DNA of 64,000 bases from Mycoplasmatota bacterium. GTDB lineage: Bacteria > Bacillota_I > Bacilli_A > Haloplasmatales > Haloplasmataceae. Location: NCBI GenBank assembly GCA_018394295.1, contig CP074573.1, positions 62,001 to 126,000 of the forward strand, written 5' to 3'. The notes below the pieces were generated by a model. The model saw only the letters and a program-made list of their open reading frames with translations, did not search any database and was not told the origin of the DNA. Made by a program: the position numbers and the translations under genes. This document shows positions 35,332 through 43,627 of the stretch, piece after piece (position 1 is the first letter of the stretch; each line of letters opens with the position of its first letter).

Positions 35332-35619
35332 ATGAGAAAATACGAAATTATGTTTATTATTCGTCCGAATTTAGATGATGAATCAAGAAAACAAGTAATT
35401 GAAAATTTCACTAATATTTTAACAGAGCGTAAAGCGGAAATCGTGAAAGTGGATAACTGGGGATTAAAAACTCTAGCTTATGAAATCAACGATTTACGTA
35501 AAGGACATTATGTTGTTATGCAAGTTAATGCGCCACTTGAAGCAGTTAATGAATTTGAGCGTTTAGCGCGTATTAGTGAAGATATCATCCGTTACATCAT
35601 CATTAAAGATGAAGAATAA
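35332..35619 (+). CDS. rpsF: ribosomal protein S6
   Basis: 95 residues from the ATG at 35332, after AAGGAGGTG (the ATG at 35302 is too far upstream). MRKYEIMFIIRPNLDDE, the NWGLKTLAYEINDLRKGHYV block and RISEDIIRYIIIK are canonical S6. It binds S18 on the 30S platform. First gene of the conserved rpsF-ssb-rpsR operon. Confidence 0.98.
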   Translation: MRKYEIMFIIRPNLDDESRKQVIENFTNILTERKAEIVKVDNWGLKTLAYEINDLRKGHYVVMQVNAPLEAVNEFERLARISEDIIRYIIIKDEE

Positions 35620-35635
35620 AAAGGATGTGGATTAA

Positions 35636-36136
35636 ATGTTAAATAAAGTAGTATTAATCGGAAGATTAACAAAAGATCCTGAAATCAGGGTTACAACTAC
35701 AGGCATATCTGTGGGAACTTTCTCACTAGCTGTAAACAGAAATTATACATCATCAAATGGAGAAAGAGAAACAGATTTCTTTAACTGTGTTTGTTATCGT
35801 AAATTAGCTGAAATCGTTGGACGTTATGTTAAAAAAGGTCAATTAATTAGTGTGGATGGTCGTATTCAAAATCGTTCTTATAATGCTCAAGATGGAACGA
35901 AACGTTATATTACAGAAATTATTTGTGAAAATGTTGTCTTTTTAGAATCATCTAGAAGTCAAAATACAAGTAATAATAGTTATCAACAACCACAACAACC
36001 ACAACCAACTTTTAATATAAATAGAGAACAACCTAATTTTAACAATAACAATCATAATAATTATTCAAAACCAAAAGATAATTACTTTGAAGATAATCCT
36101 AATGTAGATATATCAGAGGATGATTTACCATTCTAA
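35636..36136 (+). CDS. ssb: single-stranded DNA-binding protein
   Basis: 166 residues. The OB-fold (~1-105) starts MLNKVVLIGRLTKDPEIR and contains the usual aromatic DNA contacts (FFNCVCYRKLAEIV). A disordered Gln/Asn/Pro-rich linker follows. The acidic tip ISEDDLPF recruits replication and repair partners. The gap to rpsF is 16 bases. Confidence 0.98.
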   Translation: MLNKVVLIGRLTKDPEIRVTTTGISVGTFSLAVNRNYTSSNGERETDFFNCVCYRKLAEIVGRYVKKGQLISVDGRIQNRSYNAQDGTKRYITEIICENVVFLESSRSQNTSNNSYQQPQQPQPTFNINREQPNFNNNNHNNYSKPKDNYFEDNPNVDISEDDLPF

Positions 36137-36153
36137 GAAGGAGGTAGTAAACA

Positions 36154-36423
36154 ATGGCTGAAAGACCACGTCGTAATTTTAGAGGTAGAGGTCGCCGTCG
36201 TAAAGTTTGTAGTTTTTGTGTTCACAACAAAAATCATGACGCTAAAGACAGACATGTTTCTATAGATTATAAAAATTCTGATTTATTAAGAAAATATGTA
36301 TCTGACCGTGGTAAAATTTTACCAAGACGTGTGACAGGAACTTGTGCAAAACATCAACGTGAATTAACAACTGCGATTAAACGCTCAAGACATGTTGCAT
36401 TGTTACCATTTACAAGAGATTAA
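36154..36423 (+). CDS. rpsR: ribosomal protein S18
   Basis: 89 residues. [12 protein letters not shown] and [25 protein letters not shown] are diagnostic. The cysteines indicate a zinc-binding (C+) S18. GAAGGAGG precedes the ATG. Last gene of the operon, followed by a terminator. Confidence 0.98.
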   Translation: MAERPRRNFRGRGRRRKVCSFCVHNKNHDAKDRHVSIDYKNSDLLRKYVSDRGKILPRRVTGTCAKHQRELTTAIKRSRHVALLPFTRD

Positions 36424-36430
36424 TTATATG

Positions 36431-36453
36431 ACCCCTTAAAAGGGGTTTTTTTT
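36431..36453 (+). terminator. terminator of the rpsF operon
   Basis: ACCCCTT / AAGGGGT stem directly followed by eight or more T residues. Confidence 0.9.
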
Positions 36454-36544
36454 ATTGCTTTTTTTAGATTTTTCTAAAATATTTCTTTTATTGTTTGATT
36501 TATTATTATAAAATAGAATTATCAGATACGATAGGAGAAATAAG

Positions 36545-37126
36545 ATGGGGAGCTATATTTCTGTTGGTTTTGTATTTAGAAATAACAAGTTGAACTTAAA
36601 AGAAAAGATGTTTAAGTATCTTGTTGAAAGTTTACAATTAAATGATTATTCTGTACTAATTTATAAAATGTGTACGGAAATGGATGGTAAAGAATCTATT
36701 GAAAAGAAATTATTGTATCGGGATATCACAGATAAGGATTATCATATCATGACAAAATATGATTATGGAAATATCCTTTTAATGTGTCCTTTTTTAGGGA
36801 TTTCGAATCAAATGATAAATATTATTTTTTATAAAGAAAATACCCATTTTGGTTTTTTAATAGAGTTATTTGAAGATGTCTTTAGAAAAAAGATAGCTTA
36901 TGATAAACAAGAAGTGTTGTTAGTTGAATTCATAAAACGCTGTTATCATAATATGCCTTTTGATTATGCTATTTGTGAAAATGAAGGACAAATAGAGTTT
37001 TCACCTGATGATATTGATGCAGAAGATTTAAACTATAGTATTTTAATATTACCGGATAAAGAAGAAGGTTTCATTATTAAAAAAGGTGCGTATTTAATTG
37101 ATGGTGTAACAAAAAGAGAACTATAG
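36545..37126 (+). CDS. hypothetical protein, 193 aa
   Basis: I do not recognise the family. It is a soluble, mixed alpha/beta protein starting MGSYISVGFVFRNNKLNLKE and ending in an acidic then beta-rich region (SPDDIDAEDLNYSILILPDKEE). GGAGAAATAAG precedes the ATG and a terminator follows, so it is a real single gene. It occupies the place between rpsR and gdpP where relatives often have a DUF2232 membrane protein, which it does not resemble. Confidence 0.7.
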   Translation: MGSYISVGFVFRNNKLNLKEKMFKYLVESLQLNDYSVLIYKMCTEMDGKESIEKKLLYRDITDKDYHIMTKYDYGNILLMCPFLGISNQMINIIFYKENTHFGFLIELFEDVFRKKIAYDKQEVLLVEFIKRCYHNMPFDYAICENEGQIEFSPDDIDAEDLNYSILILPDKEEGFIIKKGAYLIDGVTKREL

Positions 37127-37133
37127 TAATATA

Positions 37134-37165
37134 GACAACATTTATTTTTATGTTGTCTTTTTTTT
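37134..37165 (+). terminator. intrinsic terminator
   Basis: GACAACAT / ATGTTGTC stem with T8. Confidence 0.85.
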
Positions 37166-37289
37166 ACCATAGATTAATTAGAAGATATTTCTAGGTTATC
37201 TAGATTTATGTTTTATAAATCCATGCTTAGGTAATTTCTTTTCACATATTTTAATTTTTTGGTTATACTATAGACGGATTGACATAAAA

Positions 37290-37318
37290 TTGTTTTATCA
37301 AATAAAATATGCTATAAT
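37290..37318 (+). promoter_or_regulatory. promoter of the gdpP-rplI-dnaB operon
   Basis: TTGTTT (37290-37295), a 17-base spacer, and TATAAT (37313-37318) with an extended TGC just before the -10. Confidence 0.7.
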
Positions 37319-37378
37319 ATGTTGAATGAAAAGGTGTAACCAACTTTTTGTGGTAAATAGACAAGAGGTGCTATTCTT

Positions 37379-39367
37379 ATGGAAAATAAGTATAAAAAAA
37401 GGTTATCATTTGTGATAATGTTTTATATATTAGTATTTGCCTATATCATTTTAACTATTGTGATGAATCCTAGAACAGAAATTATATCACTTTGTATTCT
37501 TTTGGTCATTATGATGGTAACACAAGTTCTTTTTTTGTATCGATATTATACACATGATAGTAAAACAAAATCGATTGATGAATTAGGTTATCAAATTCGG
37601 AAAATCGGTTCAAGTACATTTAATAATTTTCCTGTAGCGATTATAGTATATAATGAAAAATTCATCGTTGAGTGGGTAAATTTCTTTACAAGAAAAGTAC
37701 TTGGAACAAAGATTATAGGTAAACATTTAGGTGATTTAGATACAACACTTTATGAAAAATTAAGTTTAGAAAATTATGTCATTGAGATGAGTGGGAAAAT
37801 ATTTGAAGTCGTTCATGTCCCATCATACAGAACACTGTATTTAATTGACATTACTGAGCGAGAATCAAAAATAAGAAACTATGAAAGTAAACAATTAGCG
37901 GTTGGATACTTAGTTTTAGATAACATGGATGAAGCGATTAGAGATTTAACGGAACAGAAACGTTATTTGTTTATGGGTCGCGTTAATTCGATGTTAATTA
38001 AATATGCTAGTGAACAAAATATATTTATTAAAACATATTCTGAAGGTCGGTATTTATTATTAATTGAGTCAAATGTTTTGCATAAAATGATTGCGAATAA
38101 ATTTGATATATTACAGAGAATCAAAAAGATTTCAGAACAATTTGATTCTAATTTAACGATAAGTATTGGGATTAGTTTCAATCAAAATAATTTAGTAACA
38201 TTAAATGATAAAGCTTTAGAAGCGTTAGAATTAACACAAAGCCGTGGTGGTGACCAAGTCGCTGTCATTATTGGAGAAAAGGATATTCGTTTCTATGGTG
38301 GAAAATCTAATATTATAGAGAAAAGAAATCGTGTTAGATCACGGGTAGTTGCACAAGATTTATCAGAACTTGTTGATAAAGTGGATCAAGTCATTGTTAT
38401 GGGTCATAAGATTCCTGATGTTGATAGCTTTGGTGCTTGTGTAGGAATCTATAATATTATTAAAAAAAGTGAAAAAGAATGTTTTGTGGTAATTGATACC
38501 AAAGAAATTGATAAAACTTTGGGAAAAGTTTTAACCTATCTGCATGAAAATGATAGTCCGATTTTAAATAAAATTATTACACCACAAATTGCGCTTGATT
38601 TAGTTACTTCAAGAACATTACTTATTGTGGTTGATACGCAAAATCCAAGTTTAGTTATTGAACCTAAATTATTAAATAAAGTGAAAAGTTTAGCGGTGAT
38701 TGATCATCATCGTCGTGGTACTAAATTTATAGAATCACCGGATATTATTTATACAGAAATATATGCTTCATCAACCGTTGAGTTGATCTCTGAATTGATT
38801 GAATATTATCCTTCTAAAGTCCAAATTAGTGATTTAGATGCAACGGTGATGTTGGCAGGAATTATTGTTGATACGAATAACTTTACTTATCGTACAGGAA
38901 GTCGTACTTTTGAAGCGGCATCGTACTTACGTAAGCAAGGAGCAGATACATTATCAGTACAAACGATGCTTCGTGAAAGTTATGAAGAACATATGTTGCG
39001 TGCTGAATTATTTGAGAAAGTTGAAATCACCAAAGAAAATATGGCAATTGTCGTTGCGGATAATATTAACAATTTAACTAAGGTTAAATTAGCCCAAACA
39101 GCCGATTGGTTACTAATGATTGAGAATGTGAAAGCCTCTTTTGTCATTGGTAAAGTGGATGCAAATTTAATTGGAATTAGTTCTCGTTCGTTTGGTGAAG
39201 TAAACTGTCAAGTAATAATGGAGAAATTAGGTGGTGGAGGTCATTTTAATAATGCTGCCACGCAGTTAACTGATATGACCTTACAAGATGCGTATTACTT
39301 ATTAACTGAGAAAATTGATGAATATTTAGAGGAGGAAGAAAATAATGAAAGTAATATTGTTGAATGA
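37379..39367 (+). CDS. gdpP: GdpP cyclic-di-AMP phosphodiesterase
   Basis: 662 residues. Two N-terminal TM helices (~10-30, 35-53) are followed by a degenerate PAS domain (~75-150), a degenerate GGDEF domain (ends SRGGDQVAV), then DHH ([12 protein letters not shown] ~341; IDHHRRG ~440) and DHHA1 ([10 protein letters not shown] ~618). It is a membrane-bound enzyme cleaving c-di-AMP to pApA. The architecture is complete and the length normal. Its 3' end overlaps rplI by 23 bases. Confidence 0.96.
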   Translation: MENKYKKRLSFVIMFYILVFAYIILTIVMNPRTEIISLCILLVIMMVTQVLFLYRYYTHDSKTKSIDELGYQIRKIGSSTFNNFPVAIIVYNEKFIVEWVNFFTRKVLGTKIIGKHLGDLDTTLYEKLSLENYVIEMSGKIFEVVHVPSYRTLYLIDITERESKIRNYESKQLAVGYLVLDNMDEAIRDLTEQKRYLFMGRVNSMLIKYASEQNIFIKTYSEGRYLLLIESNVLHKMIANKFDILQRIKKISEQFDSNLTISIGISFNQNNLVTLNDKALEALELTQSRGGDQVAVIIGEKDIRFYGGKSNIIEKRNRVRSRVVAQDLSELVDKVDQVIVMGHKIPDVDSFGACVGIYNIIKKSEKECFVVIDTKEIDKTLGKVLTYLHENDSPILNKIITPQIALDLVTSRTLLIVVDTQNPSLVIEPKLLNKVKSLAVIDHHRRGTKFIESPDIIYTEIYASSTVELISELIEYYPSKVQISDLDATVMLAGIIVDTNNFTYRTGSRTFEAASYLRKQGADTLSVQTMLRESYEEHMLRAELFEKVEITKENMAIVVADNINNLTKVKLAQTADWLLMIENVKASFVIGKVDANLIGISSRSFGEVNCQVIMEKLGGGGHFNNAATQLTDMTLQDAYYLLTEKIDEYLEEEENNESNIVE

Positions 39368-39788
39368 CGTTAAAAATAAAGGAAAAAAAGGACAAGTTAT
39401 TAATGTAGCTGATGGATATGCTAATTTCTTAATTAGTAAAAATCAAGCAGTTCCTGCTAGTGGTGGGAATATAAAGAAATTAGAAGAGGATAAAAAAGCT
39501 AAATTAGAAGCTGAAAGAAAAGCTTTAAAGGAAGCTAAAGAATTAAAAACAGTGGTAGATAATAAACAGTTAATCTTTAAAGTAACTGTTGGTGAAGATG
39601 GTCGATTATTTGGGTCTGTTAGTACCAAACAAATCGTTGAAGAATTTGAAAAGCAATTCGGTGTTAAATTAGATAAACGTAAAATAATGTTAGATGATAG
39701 TATTAAAACTTTAGGATATACAAAGGTTAAAGTTCAACTTCATCATGAAGTTGTCGCTGAATTTCAAGTATTATTAACGAATAAATAA
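39345..39788 (+). CDS. rplI: ribosomal protein L9
   Basis: 147 residues. [20 protein letters not shown], the [18 protein letters not shown] block and the long connecting helix are canonical L9. GAGGAGGAAGAAAATA just upstream lies inside gdpP, so the two are co-transcribed and likely coupled. Confidence 0.98.
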   Translation: MKVILLNDVKNKGKKGQVINVADGYANFLISKNQAVPASGGNIKKLEEDKKAKLEAERKALKEAKELKTVVDNKQLIFKVTVGEDGRLFGSVSTKQIVEEFEKQFGVKLDKRKIMLDDSIKTLGYTKVKVQLHHEVVAEFQVLLTNK

Positions 39789-39814
39789 TAGTTTAGATAA
39801 TTGTGGGTGGTAGT

Positions 39815-41149
39815 ATGAATGCTGTTCCATTTAATAACGAAGCGGAACAATCCATCATCGGTTCGATTTTTCTAGATAATCGTGTGATGGTTCAAATTGG
39901 TGATAATATACAGCCAGAAGATTTTTATCAAATGCGTCATCAAATTTTATATAAAGCAATTGTTGAATTAACTGAAATTGGTAAACCAATTGATATTACG
40001 ACAATTACAACCATATTAAAAAATAAAAATCAATATTTAGAAGTCGGTGGGATGGAGTACTTAATTGAGTTAACAGAAATTGTTCCAACAACAGCCAATA
40101 TTGATTCCTATGTGGAGATTGTTCGAGAAAAAGCAATTGCTCGTAAATTAATTGATACCGCAAATCAAATTGCACAAAAAGCAACAAATGGTGATATTCA
40201 TTTAGATGATTTGTTAGATGATGCTGAAAAGAAAATCATGTTGGTCGCTAGAAATCGAAGTGCTTCTGATTTTAAAGAAATTAGTAATGTCGTTCATGAA
40301 GTTTTTGAAAAGATTAAAGCACAATCAGAACATGGGATGGAAATTACAGGATTACAGACTGGATTTAGTCGTTTCGATGGATTAACATTAGGCTTACAAA
40401 ATGAAGATTTATTTATTTTGGCAGCTCGTCCAGCGATGGGGAAAACTGCATTTGTATTAAATGTGGCTAAAAATGTCTCAAAGTATAATAATGATCCTGG
40501 AATCGCTATTTTTAGTTTAGAGATGAGTGCAGAACAGCTTGTCAATCGATTATTAACAAGTGAAGCCCAAATTGATGCTCAGAACTTAAGAAAAGGGCAA
40601 TTAGATGGGAATGAAATCAATCGTTTATTAGTAGCTTGTGATACGTTAGCTCGTTATCATATTTATATAGATGATACACCAGGTATTAAGGTTAGTGAAG
40701 TAAGAGCGAAGTGCCGTAAATTAGTTCAGACAAAGGATAATCGTTTAGGACTCATTATTATCGATTATTTACAGTTATTAACAGGTAGTGCTAAAAATGG
40801 TGGGAATAGGGTTCAAGAAGTTTCTGAAATTTCAAGAACGCTAAAAGAAATCGCTCGTGAGTTCAAGGTACCAGTGGTAGCTTGTGCTCAATTATCTCGT
40901 CAAGTTGAAAATAGAGAAGATAAAAAACCAATTATGGCAGACTTGCGTGAATCAGGAAGTATTGAGCAAGATGCTGATATCGTATCCTTTTTATATCGTG
41001 ATGACTACTATCATAAAGATTCACCTAGACCAGGTCAAGTGGATGTTATTTTCGCGAAGCATAGACATGGACCTACAGGTGAAGTATCTTTGTTTTTTAA
41101 TAGACAATGTAGTTCATTTTCTGATATCGATAATTATCATAATGAATAA
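39815..41149 (+). CDS. dnaB: replicative DNA helicase DnaB
   Basis: 444 residues from the ATG at 39815 (MNAVPFNNEAEQSIIG), with GGGTGGT upstream; the in-frame GTG at 39803 is less likely. N-terminal primase-interaction domain, then the RecA-like motor with Walker A ARPAMGKTAF (~204), Walker B LGLIIIDYLQLL and the KHRHGPTGEVSL motif. It unwinds DNA at the replication fork. Third gene of the gdpP-rplI-dnaB operon. Confidence 0.98.
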   Translation: MNAVPFNNEAEQSIIGSIFLDNRVMVQIGDNIQPEDFYQMRHQILYKAIVELTEIGKPIDITTITTILKNKNQYLEVGGMEYLIELTEIVPTTANIDSYVEIVREKAIARKLIDTANQIAQKATNGDIHLDDLLDDAEKKIMLVARNRSASDFKEISNVVHEVFEKIKAQSEHGMEITGLQTGFSRFDGLTLGLQNEDLFILAARPAMGKTAFVLNVAKNVSKYNNDPGIAIFSLEMSAEQLVNRLLTSEAQIDAQNLRKGQLDGNEINRLLVACDTLARYHIYIDDTPGIKVSEVRAKCRKLVQTKDNRLGLIIIDYLQLLTGSAKNGGNRVQEVSEISRTLKEIAREFKVPVVACAQLSRQVENREDKKPIMADLRESGSIEQDADIVSFLYRDDYYHKDSPRPGQVDVIFAKHRHGPTGEVSLFFNRQCSSFSDIDNYHNE

Positions 41150-41172
41150 GAGCACAAATGTGCTCTTTTTTT
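41148..41172 (+). terminator. terminator of the gdpP-rplI-dnaB operon
   Basis: AAGAGCACA / TGTGCTCTT stem, then a T-run. The stem begins at the dnaB stop codon. Confidence 0.9.
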
Positions 41173-41310
41173 ATAATTAACAATAAATTTCACCTGCGAA
41201 ATTAGTGGATTTAGTACAAAAAACACAAATTAATAAATGATATCATTAAAAGTATTGATAATAAACGTACTAGTGATAAAATATTATGTAGTAATTATGT
41301 TTACGTAATT

Positions 41311-41326
41311 ATAGTATTTATACTAT
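41311..41326. repeat. palindrome upstream of the LRR lipoprotein Shine-Dalgarno
   Basis: ATAGTAT-TT-ATACTAT, a perfect 7-bp dyad ending a few bases before CAGGAGG. It may be an operator or a 5' hairpin. Confidence 0.5.
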
Positions 41327-41344
41327 TATACAGGAGGATTTGTT

Positions 41345-43411
41345 ATGAAAAAATTATTAGTAATTCTTTTTATTTGTTTTTTATCAACTATTATCGTTGG
41401 ATGTGATAATTCAACAAGAATAACATTTAATAGTAACGGTGGAACAGAAGTATCATCTATAACTCAAGACTATAACACAAAAGTAACAAAGCCAACCGAC
41501 CCAAGTAAAACAGGGTATGTTTTTGATGGATGGTACAGTGATAGGGATTTGTCAACAGTTTATGAGTTTAAAACAATGCCAAAAAGAAACATTACATTAT
41601 ATGCTAAATGGACCATAAAGCAATATACAATAACATTTAATAGTAATGGCGGATCAGGAGTATCATCAATAACACAAGATTATAACACAGAAGTAACAAA
41701 ACCAAATGATCCAACTAAAATAGGATATACCTTTGATGGATGGTACAGTGATAGTGATTTGACAACAGTTTATGAGTTTACAACAATACCAAAAGAAGAT
41801 ATCACATTATATGCAAAGTGGATAGAATATTCAACTGAAGGTTTGAGGTATACCCTTTTAGAAGATAATACATATTCTGTAACTGGATATAGTGGGTCAG
41901 ACCATAATGTTGTTATTCCTAGTGTTTACAATGGATGTTTAGTAACAGAAATAAATACTATGGCATTTTATGGGACAGGTTTGACAAGTATAACAATACC
42001 AAAAAGTGTAACAACAATAAGAAATTCAGCTTTTCATGGTATAACAAGTCTCACAACTGTTATATTTGAAGAAGGAAGTCAATTAACAACAATAGGAGAT
42101 TACGCATTTTTTGGAACAAGTTTATCTAGTATAGCAATCCCAAAAAGTGTAGTAACAATAGGTGATAATGCTTTTTTAGATGTAACAAGTTTAACAACAG
42201 TAATATTTGAAGAAGGAAGTCAATTAACAACAATAGGTTATGCTGCATTTTCTGAAACAGGCTTAAAAAGTATAACATTACCTAATAATTTAACAACAAT
42301 AGGATGGTTGGCATTTCATTGTACAAGAAATTTAACAAGTATAACAATACCAAAAAGTGTTACATCAATCGGAAGATCTGCATTTGCTGGTACGGTAAGT
42401 TTAACAACAGTAATATTTGAAGAAGAAAGTCAATTAACAACAATAGGACCAGGTTCATTTTCTTCTACAATAAGTTTAACAAGTATAACTATACCAAAAA
42501 GTGTAACTACAATAGGTGAATATGCTTTTCATGGAGCAAGAAGTCTATCAACAGTAATATTTGAAGAAGAAAGTCAATTAACAACAATAGGAGATTACGC
42601 ATTTTCTGGAACATGTTTAACTAATATAACAATACCAAAAAGAATGACATCAATAAGAAATTATGCTTTCCATGGTATAACCAGTCTAACAAATGTTATA
42701 TTTGAAGAAGGAAGTGAATTAACAACAATAGGAGATTACGCATTTTTTGGAACAAGTTTATCTAGTATAACAATACCAAAAAGTGTAGTAACAATAGGTG
42801 AAAATGCTTTTCGTGGTATAACAAGTCTAACAAATGTTATATTTGAAGAAGGAAGTCAATTAACAACAATAGGTTATGCTGCATTTTCTGAAACAGGTTT
42901 AAAAAGTATAACATTACCTAATAATTTAACAACAATAGGATGGTTCGCATTTAATTGTACAAGAAATTTAACAAGTATAACAATACCAAAAAGTGTTACA
43001 TCAATCGGAGAAGCTGCATTTGCTGGCGCGGTAAGTTTAACAACAGTAATATTTGAAGAAGAAAGTCAATTAACAACAATAGGACCAGGTTCATTTTTTT
43101 CTACAATAAGTTTAACAAGTATAACTATACCAAAAAGTGTAACTACAATAGGTGAAAATGCTTTTAGTGGAGCAAGAAGTCTATCAACAGTAATATTTGA
43201 AGAAGAAAGTCAATTAACAACAATAGGAGATGATGCATTTTCAACAAGTTTAACAAGTATCATAATAACTGCTACAACACCACCAACAATAAATTATCCT
43301 GTAGTTAAACATAGTAACTTAAAAATCTATGTTCCAACTGATTCTGTTGATGATTATAAAGAAGCATGGTCATTTTATAGCAGTATTATTTACCCGATTT
43401 CAGAATCGTAA
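41345..43411 (+). CDS. BspA-type leucine-rich-repeat lipoprotein (first)
   Basis: 688 residues. A signal peptide ends in the lipobox IVGC (C20). Two Listeria-Bacteroides (Flg_new) repeats follow (each ITFNSNGGxxVSSITQDYN ... ITLYAKW, ~25-152). Residues ~190-640 are LRR_5 repeats of the type SLTSITIPKSVTTIGxxAF, alternating with TVIFEEGSQLTTIG. A C-terminal cap ends LKIYVPTDSVDDYKEAW. It should sit on the cell surface and bind ligands or other cells. The LRR part is a tandem duplication of a 636-bp unit. CAGGAGG precedes the ATG. Confidence 0.93.
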   Translation: MKKLLVILFICFLSTIIVGCDNSTRITFNSNGGTEVSSITQDYNTKVTKPTDPSKTGYVFDGWYSDRDLSTVYEFKTMPKRNITLYAKWTIKQYTITFNSNGGSGVSSITQDYNTEVTKPNDPTKIGYTFDGWYSDSDLTTVYEFTTIPKEDITLYAKWIEYSTEGLRYTLLEDNTYSVTGYSGSDHNVVIPSVYNGCLVTEINTMAFYGTGLTSITIPKSVTTIRNSAFHGITSLTTVIFEEGSQLTTIGDYAFFGTSLSSIAIPKSVVTIGDNAFLDVTSLTTVIFEEGSQLTTIGYAAFSETGLKSITLPNNLTTIGWLAFHCTRNLTSITIPKSVTSIGRSAFAGTVSLTTVIFEEESQLTTIGPGSFSSTISLTSITIPKSVTTIGEYAFHGARSLSTVIFEEESQLTTIGDYAFSGTCLTNITIPKRMTSIRNYAFHGITSLTNVIFEEGSELTTIGDYAFFGTSLSSITIPKSVVTIGENAFRGITSLTNVIFEEGSQLTTIGYAAFSETGLKSITLPNNLTTIGWFAFNCTRNLTSITIPKSVTSIGEAAFAGAVSLTTVIFEEESQLTTIGPGSFFSTISLTSITIPKSVTTIGENAFSGARSLSTVIFEEESQLTTIGDDAFSTSLTSIIITATTPPTINYPVVKHSNLKIYVPTDSVDDYKEAWSFYSSIIYPISES
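41963..43234 (+). repeat. tandem duplication of a 636-bp LRR unit
   Basis: Unit 1 (41963-42598) and unit 2 (42599-43234) are in phase, 212 codons each, and nearly identical over long stretches. The beginning of a third copy (GCATTTTC...) follows at 43235. Each unit encodes about nine LRR modules. Confidence 0.85.
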
Positions 43412-43627
43412 TTATTCTAGTAATTAAATATAATTACGAATAATTTTATAGACGAGTATCGATTATTTTGTGGTTACTCCTACAAGTTAATTACTCAAGA
43501 CATCTTTTACAAAAGGTTAGTGGAAGTATGGAAATTAATGGAGATAGAGTTACTTGATTATTAAGAAATCAAAAAAAATATATATTAGGAAGTTAATATA
43601 AATATAACAATAGATACGGAGGGTTTT

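Noticed and set aside
41985-43240. Regular DNA repeats considered as a CRISPR array
   Set aside because: The repeats are in phase with a lipoprotein reading frame and encode LRR modules; there are no unique spacers of constant length and no cas genes.
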